The notes under the pieces: model-generated
Told to the model about the DNA's origin: nothing
The model's database searches: none
What the model saw: the letters and a program-made list of their open reading frames with translations, nothing else
Shown: positions 1 to 10,684 of the stretch, one piece after another
Layout of the letters: every line of letters begins with the position of its first letter
How positions within the stretch are numbered: the stretch's first letter is position 1
Translations under genes and position numbers: made by a program
NCBI GenBank assembly: GCA_028751875.1
Contig: CM054140.1
Coordinates: forward strand, 50,771,714-50,835,713
Direction of reading: 5' to 3'
Length of the DNA stretch: 64,000 bases
Source: Rapana venosa
Taxonomy: Eukaryota > Mollusca > Gastropoda > Neogastropoda > Muricidae

Positions 1-595
1 TATGTTTCTACTGCGAATGTTTTTGTTTGCTTGCGTATTTACTTTGGTGCATTTTACTCACAGGTGCCACTTACTTTTTTGTGTGTGCTGTGATACAAGT
101 TTATCCAAAGTGGGTATGTGGCGGGGTTACTGGTGGTTTGGTCTTCTAGACCTTTTTTTTGAAGGGGTTGATTGCCATTTGTTGCTGTTTTTTTCTTTTT
201 GTTGTTTGGTTGTCCTTTGGGTATACCTGCTGCATGAGTCTTTTGAATTATTGCATTGCAAATCAAATCTGGGCAGAGAATTTTCGTAATAGATTTGACC
301 TGCTCCGATTTTGTGGGTCAGTCTCATTGTGGCCCTTTTAGGTGGCTGGGATGTAAACCCCATCACTAATTATCTAAATTTTTGAGCAGAAAAAGCTTAA
401 CTGTTTTGACTAAACAATGCATTTTTAAAAATTGTGTCTCCTAACAACTCTAGGTTGTGTGGCTACCAAGTGTTATAAAGTGCAAGACAGTCATGTGGGG
501 TCAATATGGTTGGTTAGACTTAAGCCCCCTAATTAGGGACATAGATCAGTGTTGTGAATACTGATTTTGAGCGCCAGGGCTCACCTGCGTTAGTT
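1..595. other. Unassigned AT/GT-rich sequence
   Basis: No coding region, RNA gene or repeat family was recognised here. Open frames are short and low in complexity. Confidence 0.5.
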
Positions 596-760
596 GAGTG
601 GTGAAGGATTCGAACCCCAGTGCTACACCCACACATTCCAGTTGGTAGAGTGGGTAAAACCTTTTAACCAAAGAGTTGTTTGTACCTCAACAAATAATGT
701 TCAACACTTTCAGTGTTTAAACTGAACAGAAGGATTCAAACCCTTGCCCACACACTACAG
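596..760 (-). other. Possible SINE debris with tRNA-type B boxes
   Basis: Two copies of a B-box-like string, read on the minus strand as GGTTCGAATCC (606-616) and GGTTTGAATCC (732-742), lie 126 bp apart. Such strings are typical of tRNA-derived SINEs in this window. No matching A box or tail was identified, so the family is not assigned. Confidence 0.2.
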
Positions 761-885
761 ACCTCAGGCAGCTCGTGCAGGGCCTACATCTTGGCAGTAC
801 CAATGGCCGTACCTAACCTCCTGCATCGGCTAGGAGTTCCTCTTTGTCTTCATCCACTTTGGCTGCCGAGCGCAAAGTCCCACAT

Positions 886-933
886 TAATAACAACAACAA
901 CAACAACAATAATAATAATAATAATAATAATAA
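886..933. repeat. (AAC)n/(AAT)n microsatellite
   Basis: An AAC run passes into an AAT run. On the minus strand this is the (ATT)n end of the LINE/SINE tail immediately to its right, as in the tails at 24.8 kb and 56.97 kb. Confidence 0.85.
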
Positions 934-1085
934 CACATGGAATTTATATAGCACTCATCATCATCAGTCCCGTGACCTTGGCGGTCGTGGAGGAGACACG
1001 AAAGACGATGCCGTGGTAAGCCTCCTCCATCCATCTGGTCCTCGGCTCTATAGCACTATATCTTGCCAAAAAACAAATCAAAGGG
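934..1085 (-). mobile_element. 3' tail of a CR1/L2-like LINE or its SINE, interrupted
   Basis: Read on the minus strand, the sequence carries the tail seen at 56908-56960 and 24901-24953: a CTTTGATTTGTT-type segment, a GCAAGAT-type segment, then AGTGCTATATAAATTCCATG and (ATT)n. The tail is split by a separate insertion at 956-1048. Whether the parent was the LINE or the SINE sharing this tail cannot be decided, because nothing 5' of the tail remains. Confidence 0.6.
956..1057 (-). mobile_element. Short RTE/Nimb-like LINE 3' end with 9-bp TSD
   Basis: A 93-bp insertion (956-1048) is flanked by the direct repeat TATAGCACT at 947-955 and 1049-1057. On the minus strand it reads through the last residues of an RTE/Nimb-like ORF2 (a CCACGACCGCCAAGG segment that matches the end of the element at 47.86 kb) and finishes in (GATGAT)n. 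It is therefore a severely 5'-truncated LINE copy nested in another retroelement tail. Confidence 0.7.
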
Positions 1086-1299
1086 TTTTCCATTCATCCT
1101 ACTCATTCACATGCAGCCATTTACAATTACTTGTTTTTGTGTGTGTGGATTTTTTGTTAGTAGACAGGTGGTGCAGAATTGCACTCACCTGAACACAGGA
1201 ATGCCACTACGCTTTTCAGTAAACTTCTGCTTTGCACGTGTTTCACATGCCACGCTGCCGCGCGAAACAGAGGTGGAGAGGTTATAATATTATTAGTCT

Positions 1300-1514
1300 A
1301 TGCCTCTGTAGCCTGCGCTCAGGGATGCCAATGAAACTAAGGAAAAAATTTAGGGGGCGAAGAGAAGTGGTGTGGAGGTAACATCTACTCTCAGTCCCCT
1401 TAAAACCACACCCCTGCCCCCTTGTCCAGGGTGCTAGTCCTTCACCCTGGCGGTCATGAGAGGTGTAAGTGGGGTGGTGAAGGGGTGTGAGGATTCGAAC
1501 CTGGGACTGAGTCC
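1300..1514 (-). other. Unassigned sequence abutting an RT fragment, with B-box-like motif
   Basis: On the minus strand, the reverse transcriptase fragment to the right changes abruptly into a segment that begins CCAGGTTCGAATCC, a B-box-like string, and continues as CT/CA-rich DNA. This may be a SINE 3' part fused to the LINE fragment, but no second copy was found in the window. Confidence 0.25.
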
Positions 1515-1815
1515 TGACACCAATACTGACCGTTCCATCATAGCTTTCAAGTGCTTTAGCCATTATTCTTCACCCCCCCCCCCCCCCCAACCCCCGAAGA
1601 TGTTGAGGGGAGTGGGAGAGAGCAGACATCCTTGGCGCACTCCAATTGGGGTTCAGAACCATTTTACTATGTTGCTGTCATAGTAGACGGTGCTTGTTGC
1701 CTGGTCATAGAGACACTCTATTGTTCTGATCAGGTTGGCATTAGTGTTATATAGCCTCATAGTTGCCCACCGAGCTGCATGCCAGCCTGTTGTGAACGCC
1801 TTCTTAAAGTGCATG
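1515..1815 (-). pseudogene. RTE/Nimb-like reverse transcriptase fragment
   Basis: Minus-strand translation gives a piece of a non-LTR reverse transcriptase. It starts at a KKAF motif near 1805, runs through WHAARWATM and a GVRQGCLLSPT box, and ends with a segment reading ALESYDGTVSIG. The order matches the larger copies at 15.7-16.5 and 53-54.3 kb. The frame is broken by stops and by a C-rich insertion at 1571-1590. The copy lacks the endonuclease, the catalytic Asp-Asp box and the C terminus. The clade name is an inference from its resemblance to molluscan Nimb/RTE-type elements and would need a phylogeny. Confidence 0.65.
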
Positions 1816-2114
1816 TTTTACCTGGTTCAAAAAGCACTAAAATCTCATGACGTAAACAAAAGTCCATATCTTTTTGCATGCAGAAAATTCAATCCAGAAG
1901 GTTTAGGTCAGATTTAGTTAAAACAAACTTCACTGATGTCTACCACCTGTGAATGAATTGATTCCGATAATTCGAGTAGGTTTTTTAAAAATTTGTCTAT
2001 TAACTTACTGATTCAATTATGTTTGTTTGTTTGTTTGTTTTTCGAGAGCGTGGTGTAGGTAAATCCTCGGGTATCCAGTTACACTTAATAAAATATTCTA
2101 GTCTGAGGCCTCTC

Positions 2115-2173
2115 TGTCTTTCTCTATCTCTCTGTCTGTCTGTCTCTGTCTCTCTGTCTGTCTTTCTGTCTCT

Positions 2174-2239
<66 letters not shown>

Positions 2240-2334
2240 TATATAATTAATCATGTATAAATTATATATAATATATATTGGTTAAATATAATTATTAAAA
2301 TTATATATAATGTCTGTCTCTGTCTCTGTCTCTC

Positions 2335-2365
<31 letters not shown>

Positions 2366-2366
2366 T
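2115..2366. repeat. Compound microsatellite (CTGT)n-(TA)n-(CT)n
   Basis: CT/CTGT repeats (about 2115-2175) pass into about 80 bp of TA repeat and an AT-rich palindromic stretch, followed by CTGTCT/CT repeats (2311-2366). The AT-rich centre could extrude as a hairpin. Confidence 0.9.
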
Positions 2367-2460
2367 CTCTTGGGGGAAGTCAAATGTGAACTCATCACAG
2401 TGGACATGTTTAAAGAGTTCTCCTGTTTTTGCTTAAATTTTAGAGTCTATAGTGACTTTC

Positions 2461-2744
2461 CAGGGACGGGATAGCTCAGTGGTCGGAGCACTCGCTTTCC
2501 CCCAGCCAAGTTAAGCAACGTCGAGCGTGGTTACCAGTTGGATGGGTGACCGTTTGCGCGCCTTGGCTTCAGTACAGTTCACCCAGCTGTAAATGGGTAC
2601 CTGCCCTCTTTAGGGTCAGGGAAGGTAAAGCAGCGAGGAAGAGGAGATGGGCGCCGCCCTCATTATGCTGGCCCTAGAGAAGTGAGGTCTTTGACGCCTC
2701 GCTCCCCTACGACCTTATAGGTTATGGGACTCCTTTACCTTTAC
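2461..2744 (+). mobile_element. SINE with tRNA-like plus 5S rRNA-like head
   Basis: The element is bounded by the direct repeat CTATAGTGACTTTC at 2447-2460 and 2745-2758, a clear target-site duplication. Its first 35 bases (GGGATAGCTCAGTGGTCGGAG) look like a tRNA 5' half with an A box. The next 60 bases contain AAGTTAAGCAACGTCGAG and TTGGATGGGTGACCG, which match the A box and box C of the internal 5S rRNA promoter. A body with paired GC-rich segments (CTGGCCCTAGAGAAGTGAGG) follows, and the tail is CCTTTACCTTTACC. Composite tRNA/5S heads have been reported for some animal SINEs. The family here is not named because no library could be searched. Confidence 0.85.
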
Positions 2745-2885
2745 CTATAGTGACTTTCTAGTTGTGACACTTGGCAGGTAGATAGGTGGTGCAGTATGTC
2801 AGTCTCACCTGTAGCCTTTCAGTCTGTGTGTGGTGGATTTTTGCCTGTGTACCTGGCTTTCATGTTCAATAGAGCTAAGCATAAG

Positions 2886-2894
2886 GCCACCATG
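2886..2894 (+). promoter_or_regulatory. Kozak-type start context for ORF1
   Basis: GCCACCATG is the consensus animal initiation context. The ATG at 2892 lies one base out of frame with the 2A peptide downstream. A short T run at 2953-2958 lies between them and is the likely place of a one-base indel, so this ATG is the probable ancestral start. The first in-frame ATG of the present copy is at 2966. Confidence 0.5.
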
Positions 2895-3753
2895 TTTATG
2901 CGTGTGTTGACACTAAGAACAAGACGAGACGGTGTAGTGACAGGTGTGCTCCTTTTTTGTTATACATGGTAAATTTAATACATCAGTGTGGCGACATTGA
3001 AATGAACCCAGGGCCTCCAAAGCCAGACCCCTACAAACAGGCAACACTGAGGAGCAGCATGCAGCGACGGTCAAGCACTGGTCTGGCAGTAGGTGAGGAT
3101 TATTCAAGCAAAGAAGTGATGGCAGCGCTGTTAAGCATGAATGAAAACATGAACCAACAATTCAGCCTGGTGAGAAGTGACATGCCCAATCTAAAAGAAA
3201 CTCAATCGGACATAAAAAGCGCACTACATGAGATAGGGTCTTCTATTGAAAGTTTAAAGAAAGAAAACGAGCTGTTGAGAAAAGAAAATGAAGATCTGAA
3301 AACGAGAGTAGAAAATTTGGAGAAAAAGACGGATTATCTAAAAGGAACAATGTCATAATTCATGGCATTCCAAGGCAGAAGGATGAGACATGGCAGGAAT
3401 ATGAGGGTATGGTCAGTGACATGATCACAGACACGCTGGATATGAGCGAAAGTGTTCAATTCGACAGATTGCACCGTCTGAATGCTCACCCCAAATCACC
3501 TCTGGCTGCAAGATGTAGCTCCTTTAAAGACAAAGAAAAACTTCTCAAGGCAAGGCACAAGCTCAAAGGCACTGGAGTGTTCATCAATGAAGACTTCACT
3601 GCTAGGGTCAGGGAGATCAGACGGAAGCTGACTCCTCACTTTAAGATGGCCAGACAGCAGGGGATGAAGGTCAGCATGGTCTATGACCACCTGGTCATTG
3701 AAGGGAAGCGGTTCGTCCTGGATGCAGATGACCAACTGAATGAAGAAAAATAG
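2892..3753 (+). pseudogene. ORF1 protein of a non-LTR element (2A + coiled coil + RNA-binding-like domain)
   Basis: The product would be the RNA-binding chaperone-like protein of the retrotransposon. A hydrophobic N terminus leads into the 2A motif at 2990-3016. About 60 residues later comes a charged region with heptad-like spacing (ESLKKENELLRKENEDLK), a clear coiled coil. It then shows NVIIHGIP and a basic C-terminal half resembling the RRM and C-terminal domain of L1-type ORF1 proteins. Two single-base breaks are visible: one in the T run before the 2A motif, and one in the A run at 3338-3343, after which a TAA at 3356 ends the frame. The continuing frame runs to the stop at 3751-3753. 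Both breaks lie in homopolymers, so sequencing error and mutation are equally possible. Confidence 0.8.
2990..3016 (+). other. 2A-like ribosome-skipping peptide (GDIEMNPGP)
   Basis: The codons read G-D-I-E-M-N-P-G-P, an exact fit to the D-(V/I)-E-x-N-P-G-P consensus that makes ribosomes release the chain between the last Gly and Pro. Its place, at the ORF1 N terminus behind a hydrophobic stretch, is the same as in 2A-bearing non-LTR elements known from sea urchins and molluscs, where it can act as a signal sequence when skipping fails. Activity in this copy is untested. Confidence 0.85.
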
Positions 3754-4325
3754 GACTTTGGCCGGCCCTGCAAACCTTTGAACATCAAGTCCACGTCTTC
3801 AAAATTTGACCGGAATTTTTCTTCACCAGGGAACAAATTTATAGAGGGACCTTTTGTGAAGGAGGTAGATAGCATTGAGCATGACAACAGGCCCAGAGCC
3901 TGCTCACCCGTATCTTATGGCAGTGATGTTTGCACGTGCTGATGGGGTGGGTGGGAAATGGGGTGGACATGGTAGTGACCGTGTTTAGATAATATGCATA
4001 CGGGGATTTCCGTGGGGAGTGAAACATCACTGATAGAAGCCAAACATACTCCGGGTGATTATGATATTGAAATATAACATGACCAACGTAGCAGCGATAA
4101 ATGCCTAAAAAATGATATGGATGATAGTAAAGAAACAAATGGGTTGTCATGCTGCATACATTTACATTTAAACTCGTGCCAATGTGGTCTAAGATGTAAT
4201 GGTTGTGTGAGATGTGTGTATGTCGAGGGTGAGAGGGAGCTTGCAGAGAAAGAGACTGTGGACACCTGTAACACAAGTGCTGTGGCAGACAATGTAGCAG
4301 AGGGTGAGGGAGAAACGGTGGGGGG
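3754..4325 (+). other. Inter-ORF spacer of the 2A element
   Basis: This 570-base stretch lies between the ORF1 stop and the first plausible ORF2 methionine. Frames are short and no domain was recognised. It may include the decayed 5' part of ORF2. Confidence 0.45.
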
Positions 4326-7300
4326 ATGAGTGAAGACGGGGGTGAGGTGGAGAGCCATAGTGGTGTGTTGAATGAGAGTATGGATGATGGGGATGACAGT
4401 GCCATCACATGTTCGGGAAAACACGATGCTGATATAAATACATTGTCGTTTCTTCATTGGAATGTGTGTGGTATACTGTCAAAGCTGAAGGATGTAGATT
4501 TTGTTCATTTCATTTCCTCCTTTGATTTTGTTTGCCTTGTTGAGACTTTTGTTGAAAATTTTCAGTCTAACTTATTTAATGAACATGAACTGTTTATAAA
4601 ACCAGCAGTGGAACTGACACAAGTTGGAAGGTATTCAGGGGGGCATTATTTGTCTTGTAAGAAAAGTTCTTGTTCCTTACATTCGACACATGGATGATGG
4701 TGACTGTTGTATGTTCTTTGTACTTGATAAAGATTTTTTTCCATTTTCTAGAGATGTTTTGCTTGTGTGTACCTATCTTCCACCTGAAAATTCCCCGTAC
4801 TATGCTTCTTGTGATGCTACTTATGGATTGAGTTTGCTGGAATAAAATATTGTAGATAAATTGCTTTTGTGTGACGACATTGATATCATTGTGTGTGGAG
4901 TTTTGAATGCTAGGACTTCTGACTACTTCCCTGATTTGGTCGATGAAAATGAATTGCGCGAGAATTACAGGAAAAATTATGAAAATCAAATACAAAGACA
5001 TTCCAAAGATTCCACAATAAATTCTTTTGGTAGACAATTATTGAATATGTGCACTGCAATTGGACTATGTATTCTAAACGGAATATGCCATAACGACCAG
5101 GACGGTTGTTTCACATATATTTCTGACCAGGGAAGCAGTGTAGTTGATTATTTCCTTACTTCTACAACTTTCTTTTATTTTGCTCATGATGTTATGACAC
5201 TGAACATTCTTGATAGAATGGAATCAGACCATTTGCCTCTGTTACTGTGTTTAGATATGTATTCTAAAAACAATTCTCCTAATCTTTGTATGGATGTAGG
5301 TAAAGATCATTTTATTGTTAAATATCAGTGGAGGCTACCACAAGCCCAAATTTTTATTGAGTCAATGAAATCTGAAATAGTAAAAGAACATATAGACACT
5401 GCAGCTGAGTTGATTTAGCCATAGACAGATTTAATGAAATCATTAAAGATCAGGCAGAGTACATGAAAAGTAAAGTTTTGTTACATAGGAAGCCACGTAA
5501 GGACTGGTTTGATTATGAATGTAGAATAACAAGGCGCACAGTAAGGAGACTTTATAAAAGGTTTAAACGTTCATCGCAAAAAGACGACACAATAGCTTTT
5601 TGTATAGCAAGAAGAGAGTATAAAAACATGATCATTAGAAAAAAGAAACAACGGAAGGAATCAATTTGAAATGAACTATTAGGTTCTACTAAGAACCAGG
5701 AAGGCTTTTGGGAAGTAATAGGTAAGTTTTCACGTAAAAAGTCTCAGCCGAAAAATTCTATATCCACTGAGCAATGGTTTCATCATTTTAAGGGTTTGTT
5801 AGAAAAAGAAGTGGATTATTCAACTGAAATAGATATAACAGATGAAGCAGATGAAGTTTTAGATGAAGCAATAACAAGGGAAGAGGTATTGAGGGCTATC
5901 GGAAAATTGAAAAATGGAAAATCAGCTGGACCTGATGGTTTGATTGGGGAATTTTTCAAATATTCTGGAGAACCTGTGTTAAATTTTTTTTGTGAAGTTA
6001 TTCAATTATTTGTTTGACAACGGTATTTTTCATGAAGAGTGGTCGGTATCAATAATCATACCTTTGTTTAAGAAAGGCGATATAAACAATACAAATAATT
6101 ACAGGGGCATATCATAATGCAATATTGCCAGTAAATTATATAGTGCTGTACTCAATGATAGGTTGAAGGAATGGATATGTACAAATAACATCACAGGTGA
6201 GCATCAAGGTGGATTTAAGAAGGATTACTCTACCATTGATCACATATTTACTTTGTTAGCTGCAGTTCAAAAACAGTTTTCTAAAGATCAAAAATTGTAT
6301 GTAGCATTTGTAGACTTTGAGAAAGCTTTCGACTCTGTATCAAGAAAACTACTTTGGCCTGTGTTGTTTAAAAATGGAATTAGAGGGAAACTGCATAAAT
6401 GTATTCAGAGTATGTACAGTGAAGTCAAAGCGAGAATAAGAAATGGAGCTAAATTATCGGAATTTGTAAATTGTACAAGGGGAGTTAAGCAAGGTGATAT
6501 GTGTAGTCCTGTTTTGTTTTCATTATTTGTCAACGAACTTGCACTGGAAATTATTGCAAATGGAAAGCATGGGGTTTCTCTTGATTTGACTGAATTGTTT
6601 GTGTTACTTTTGGCTGACGATATTATCTTGCTATCTATAACAGCAGTGGGTTTGCAAAGACAGTTGAATAGTTTGTATGCATCTGCAGAGAAATTAGAGT
6701 TAAAAGTAAACATGAATAAGACAAGTATTATTGTTTCTCGCAAGGTTGGTTACATAGCTAGACATGAACATTGGAGTTATGGTAATGAAGAAATTAAAGC
6801 AGTCAATGCATATAAATACCTTGGAGTATTCTTTTCAACAAGACTTAGATTCGCTTTTGCATGTCAGAATTTAGTTAATAGGGCAAAGAGAGCTGTGCTG
6901 GTTATTTTTCGTGTAATGTATAAACTTGACTGTAGTTCGTTTAAAATATTTATAAAATTGTTTGATTCTCAGGTACAATATATTTTACAATATGACGCTG
7001 AAATATGGGCATTTGAAAATGACAGTCAAATTGAAAAGCTTCATTTGTTTGCATTGAAAGGTTTCCTGAATGTTGATTCTCGAACTCCTAATGATTTTGT
7101 GTATGGAGAACTTGGTAGATACCCAATTTATTTAAACTCCTACGTTAAATGTATTAGTTACTGGCTAAAGCTTACTAGAATGAGTGATCACAGATTACCA
7201 TGCAAAGCTTACAAGATGTTATATAATCTTGATCTTAATGGAAAAAAGTCTTGGGTTACAAACATTCGAAAATGTCTATGCACTTATGGATTTGCATATG

Positions 7301-7800
7301 TCTGGGAGAATCAGGGTGTTGAAAATACTTTGAATTCCATCAAATGGTTTAAACAGAGAATTGTTGATTGTAAATGGCAAGACTGGCTCAATCATGTTGA
7401 GAACAGTGACAGATTTGCAGAAAATTGATTGTTTAAATCAACGAACATTGTGGAACCGTATATTGACATTGCAATGAATAGATATGTGAAAATTGCGCTT
7501 ACTAAATTTAGATTTGGTGTGTCAGCCATTGCATGTCATAGAAACAGATACAACAGAATGATGAGTGATGGGAAAACATGCCGTTTGTGTCATTGTTCTG
7601 AAGAAAATGAAATTCATTTCATGCTAAGTTGTCCTGTTCTTCATGATTTGAGAGCTAAGTATATTCAACCTAAGTATTATAATAATGCATGTCGTTTTAG
7701 ATTAAACCTACTCATGGCAGCAAGAAATGAGAGCGTAATATGTAACCTTGCGAGGTTTGTCTACAAAGCTTTGAAATATCTTGACACTGTTACAACCTAG
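4326..7800 (+). pseudogene. ORF2: endonuclease-reverse transcriptase with C-terminal zinc knuckle
   Basis: The endonuclease begins with FLHWNVCGI (about 4450), followed by CLVETF (catalytic Glu), NARTSD, VVDYF and SDHLPL (about 5224). The Asp that normally precedes the Asn in the central loop is absent: the copy reads CGVLNAR. The reverse transcriptase has AGPDGL (5929), FVDFEKAFDSV (6308), GVKQGDMCSPVLFSLF (6482) and LLADDIILL (6607), with the Asp pair intact. A long thumb/C-terminal region ends in CRLCHCSEENEIHFMLSC (7582), a CCHC knuckle. Breaks include frameshifts near 4650, 5417 and 6000 and stops near 4843, 5667, 6116 and 7426. The 421-residue block at 6163-7428 is uninterrupted, so decay is moderate. 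Confidence 0.85.
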
Positions 7801-7949
7801 AGTGCAATGATTGCATGATACAATAAAGTGTTTCTGAGAGCAATCTTTTCCGAACCGATAATTATTTGTAGCATTATATGTATGATCACCCCTTCAGTAA
7901 GGGGCCATGGCCTAAATGTGAATAAAATAGTTCGTATTCGTATTCGTAT

Positions 7950-7950
<1 letters not shown>
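7801..7950 (+). other. 3' UTR and (TATTCG)n tail of the 2A element
   Basis: The stop is followed by about 130 bases with an AATAAA (7922) and then TATTCG hexamers. Short tandem-repeat 3' ends of this sort are typical of CR1-group and RTE-group elements, which do not end in poly(A). Confidence 0.7.
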
Positions 7951-7984
<34 letters not shown>

Positions 7985-7990
7985 CTCTCT

Positions 7991-8055
<65 letters not shown>

Positions 8056-8095
8056 ATATATATATATATATATATTATATTATATATATATATCA
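7949..8095. repeat. (CT)n-(TA)n microsatellite
   Basis: About 105 bp of imperfect CT repeat followed by TA repeat lies between the tail of the 2A element and the tail of the next LINE. Confidence 0.9.
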
Positions 8096-8990
8096 TCATC
8101 ATCACTCATCACATCATCAATGCCTTTGTGCCTTATTGGCACATAGGGCAGCAACAAATGTTCTCCACTCCTGTCTGTCCTGGGCCAGCTTCTGAATGGT
8201 TCCCCAGGTATGTTGGAAGGTCTTCAGCTCTGCTTCGACAGTCCGACGCCAAGTGTTCTTGGGTCGTCCTCGTTTGCGTTTTCCCTCTGGTGTCCAGTGG
8301 AGGGCTGATCGGGCGATGTTTCCCTGTTCCCGACGGCAGATATGCCCTATTCATCCCCATCGCCTATGCATGATGATGATGTCCATGCTTTCTTGGTTGC
8401 AACGGGCAAAAAGTTCTAGGTTGGAGATGGTCTCAGGCCAGAAGATGCGCAAGATTCTTCTGAGATTCTTCGTGTGGATAGTTTGTCGAGGTCACTCTCA
8501 GTCATCCTCCAGCACTCCGAGCCGTACAAAAGGGTGGAAAGTACACAGCTCTGGTATAGTTTTAGTTTGGCTCTGGTGCTGTACTGGGACGATTTCCACA
8601 CATTGTTCAGATTTCTTGCTTTGCTAATCCGGTTCTTGGTGTCGCTGCCTGCTTCGCCGTCATGCCTAACAGTGCTCCCGAGGTACGTGAAATCTTCAGT
8701 TGTTGGTAAATCTTCTCCATTCACTGTGACCGGTGAGGGGTTCTGAACGTTCAGTGTCATCACCTCTGTAGTCTTCTGACTGATTTTCAGGCCTACTTGC
8801 TGTGCGAAAGTGCTGAGACGGGATGTCTTCTCTTGAATGTGATGGTGGGTATGAGAGAGCAGTGCCAGATCGTCGGCAAAATCTAGGTCTTTAAGCGTTG
8901 AGAAGGGGGTCCATCTGATGCCCCGTGACTGGTCAGCTGTTGTTTGTCTCATCACCCAATCAAGTGTCAGGTTGAAGAGTAGTGCACTAC
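8096..8990 (-). pseudogene. RTE-like LINE, 3' part of ORF2
   Basis: Minus-strand frames give LDFADDLALLSH, the catalytic FADD box (about 8870), then GLKISQKTTEVMTLN, FTYLGSTVRHDG, and LSTLLYGSECWRMTESDL in the thumb. In another frame follow EGKRK-like basic residues and a W/C-rich C terminus (8133-8360). The element is 5'-truncated inside the palm domain at its right end, where (CA)n begins. It ends on the left in ATG/ATC repeats that fit a (GATGAT)n tail. The catalytic Asp pair is kept, but one frameshift near 8410 and stops separate the two blocks. This is a different family from the RTE/Nimb-like copies elsewhere in the window. Confidence 0.75.
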
Positions 8991-8994
8991 TCTC

Positions 8995-9013
8995 TCTCTA
9001 CATACACACACAC

Positions 9014-9062
<49 letters not shown>

Positions 9063-9158
9063 TAATATATATTATATATATATATTATAATATATATATA
9101 TATTATATTATATAGAGAGAGAAGAGAGAGTTGAGAGAGAGAGGAAGAGAGAGAGAGA
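8995..9158. repeat. (CA)n-(TA)n-(GA)n microsatellite
   Basis: CA repeat (about 9003-9048), interrupted TA repeat (9049-9113) and GA repeat (9114-9158) occur in series. Confidence 0.9.
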
Positions 9159-9159
9159 A

Positions 9160-9560
9160 GACAATGACAATGACAAAATTCTTTATTTCGAGGATAATGA
9201 ATAAGCACACATGTGCTTTTTTACATCCAGTCCCCGCCCGTTAGGGATACATCTATAATAAATTAACCCCAATACTTATACAGTCTCACAATAAAAACAA
9301 GAGGGAAAATAACCCTTTTCAAAACTGCTCCCCCCCCCCCCAACAAACCCCCCCCAAAGCAAGCAATAAAAAGAAAACCATTAAAATTCCCAACAACCCC
9401 CCACCACCCCAAAAAACTTAACCAAAACAAACAAAACAAACAAAAGAGAAGAAAACCAAACCACAAAGATGATAAGAAAGAGAAAAAACAGACAGACAAA
9501 AACAACAAGAACAAGAACAACAACAGAGCAAGAAAAATAACACAACCAAACTTAATAAGT
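9160..9560 (-). mobile_element. 3' end of a LINE with hairpin tail and (ATTGTC)n
   Basis: On the minus strand a GT-rich stretch leads to GGGGACTGGATGTAAAAAAG, a hairpin made of AAGCAC and GTGCTT, then CCTCGAAATAAAG and ATTGTC repeats. The last 70 bases are nearly the same as 60435-60515 and as the tails of the SINEs at 20.3 and 58.3 kb. No coding sequence is left, so this is read as a LINE 3' UTR plus tail. The left part of the UTR boundary is approximate. Confidence 0.6.
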
Positions 9561-9825
9561 CATAAACATAAACATCTACACATGTCAATGGTACACATAC
9601 TTGTTACACATAATTATAAATCAATTAATTAAACAAACAAGATCATTTAAATAACAATGAAATATTTCCCTCAAACTCCCATTCAATTAGTGAAAAATCA
9701 GAAATCGAAAAATCAAATGAATAACAAAACCAATTAAACAAGAAAAAAAGACCACAAAAACACTCCCTTCCAACACCCCCTCCCCTAAACAAAAAACAAC
9801 CCCCCAAAAGTCAGACTAATATACA
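9561..9825. other. A/C-rich low-complexity DNA
   Basis: The sequence is rich in A and C, with C-rich homopolymers on either side. It may be more of the same LINE 3' UTR. No gene was seen. Confidence 0.4.
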
Positions 9826-10618
9826 GCGTGCGCGCGCGCGCGCACACACACACACACTACACAACACACACACACACACACACAAAACACATACACACAC
9901 AGACACACAACATACGCACGATAGCCACGAAATGCACACCACAACACACACACACACAACTCTCTCACACATACACACTCAACACCACACATAATACACA
10001 CACACACACACACACACACCACACACACACACACATACACACACCACACACACATCCTGGATACATATCCATTCGCAAGACATTCCCTCACCTACAAGAT
10101 AATAGACACATTGAATAATATCAAATATCATAAAGTACATTTGTACAGACAAAACAGGAAATAAACATATTTGATGTACGAAGACAGCAGCCAAAGCATC
10201 AAGAAAAATGACAGTCTAACATCAGCTATTTCAACAATAAACACACAGAAACTGCTTTCTTCCGCTCTAAATATGCACACACCGGTAATGGGCGCTCATA
10301 CTATTTCACTGACACACACATACACACATACACACACATTCACCACACACACACACACATTTCATGCATGCGCATCCTATATACACATTATTAGAATTGA
10401 TACAAAAGTCCACAGAAGTAATGAATTGTCCAACAGAAATTGCAAATTAACAATCCTTACCATTCTGCATTAACAACAAAATACAACCCAAACTTCATTT
10501 AAGGGGGGAAAACTCAGACAAGTTCTTGTTAACAAAATAAACAAGCAGGGCACACACACAAAACACACACACACACACACACACATATTACAATTCAAAG
10601 CAAGCTCACTAATGTCAG

Positions 10619-10684
<66 letters not shown>

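Larger units (their letters stand above)
2762..7950 (+). mobile_element. APE-type non-LTR retrotransposon with a 2A peptide
   Basis: The element contains a short 5' leader, ORF1 (2892-3753), an inter-ORF spacer, ORF2 (4326-7800), a 3' UTR and a terminal TATTCG hexamer repeat at about 7931-7949. The two-ORF layout and the hexamer tail are as expected for CR1/L2/RTEX-type elements. The 5' end is placed just after the target duplication of the neighbouring SINE, but the true start is uncertain. About eight stops or frameshifts make the copy inactive. No target duplication was identified for this element. Confidence 0.8.

Noticed and set aside
713..1192. 159-codon open frame
   Set aside because: It runs through the AAC/AAT repeat (an Asn run) and through LINE tails of the opposite strand.
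2506..2566. A 5S rRNA gene
   Set aside because: Only the internal promoter part is similar, a tRNA-like segment precedes it, and a target duplication bounds the unit. It is a SINE head.
3338..3356. Programmed frameshift in ORF1
   Set aside because: The break is in an A run without a recognised slippery heptamer plus pseudoknot, and other homopolymer indels are frequent in the window. A simple indel is more likely.
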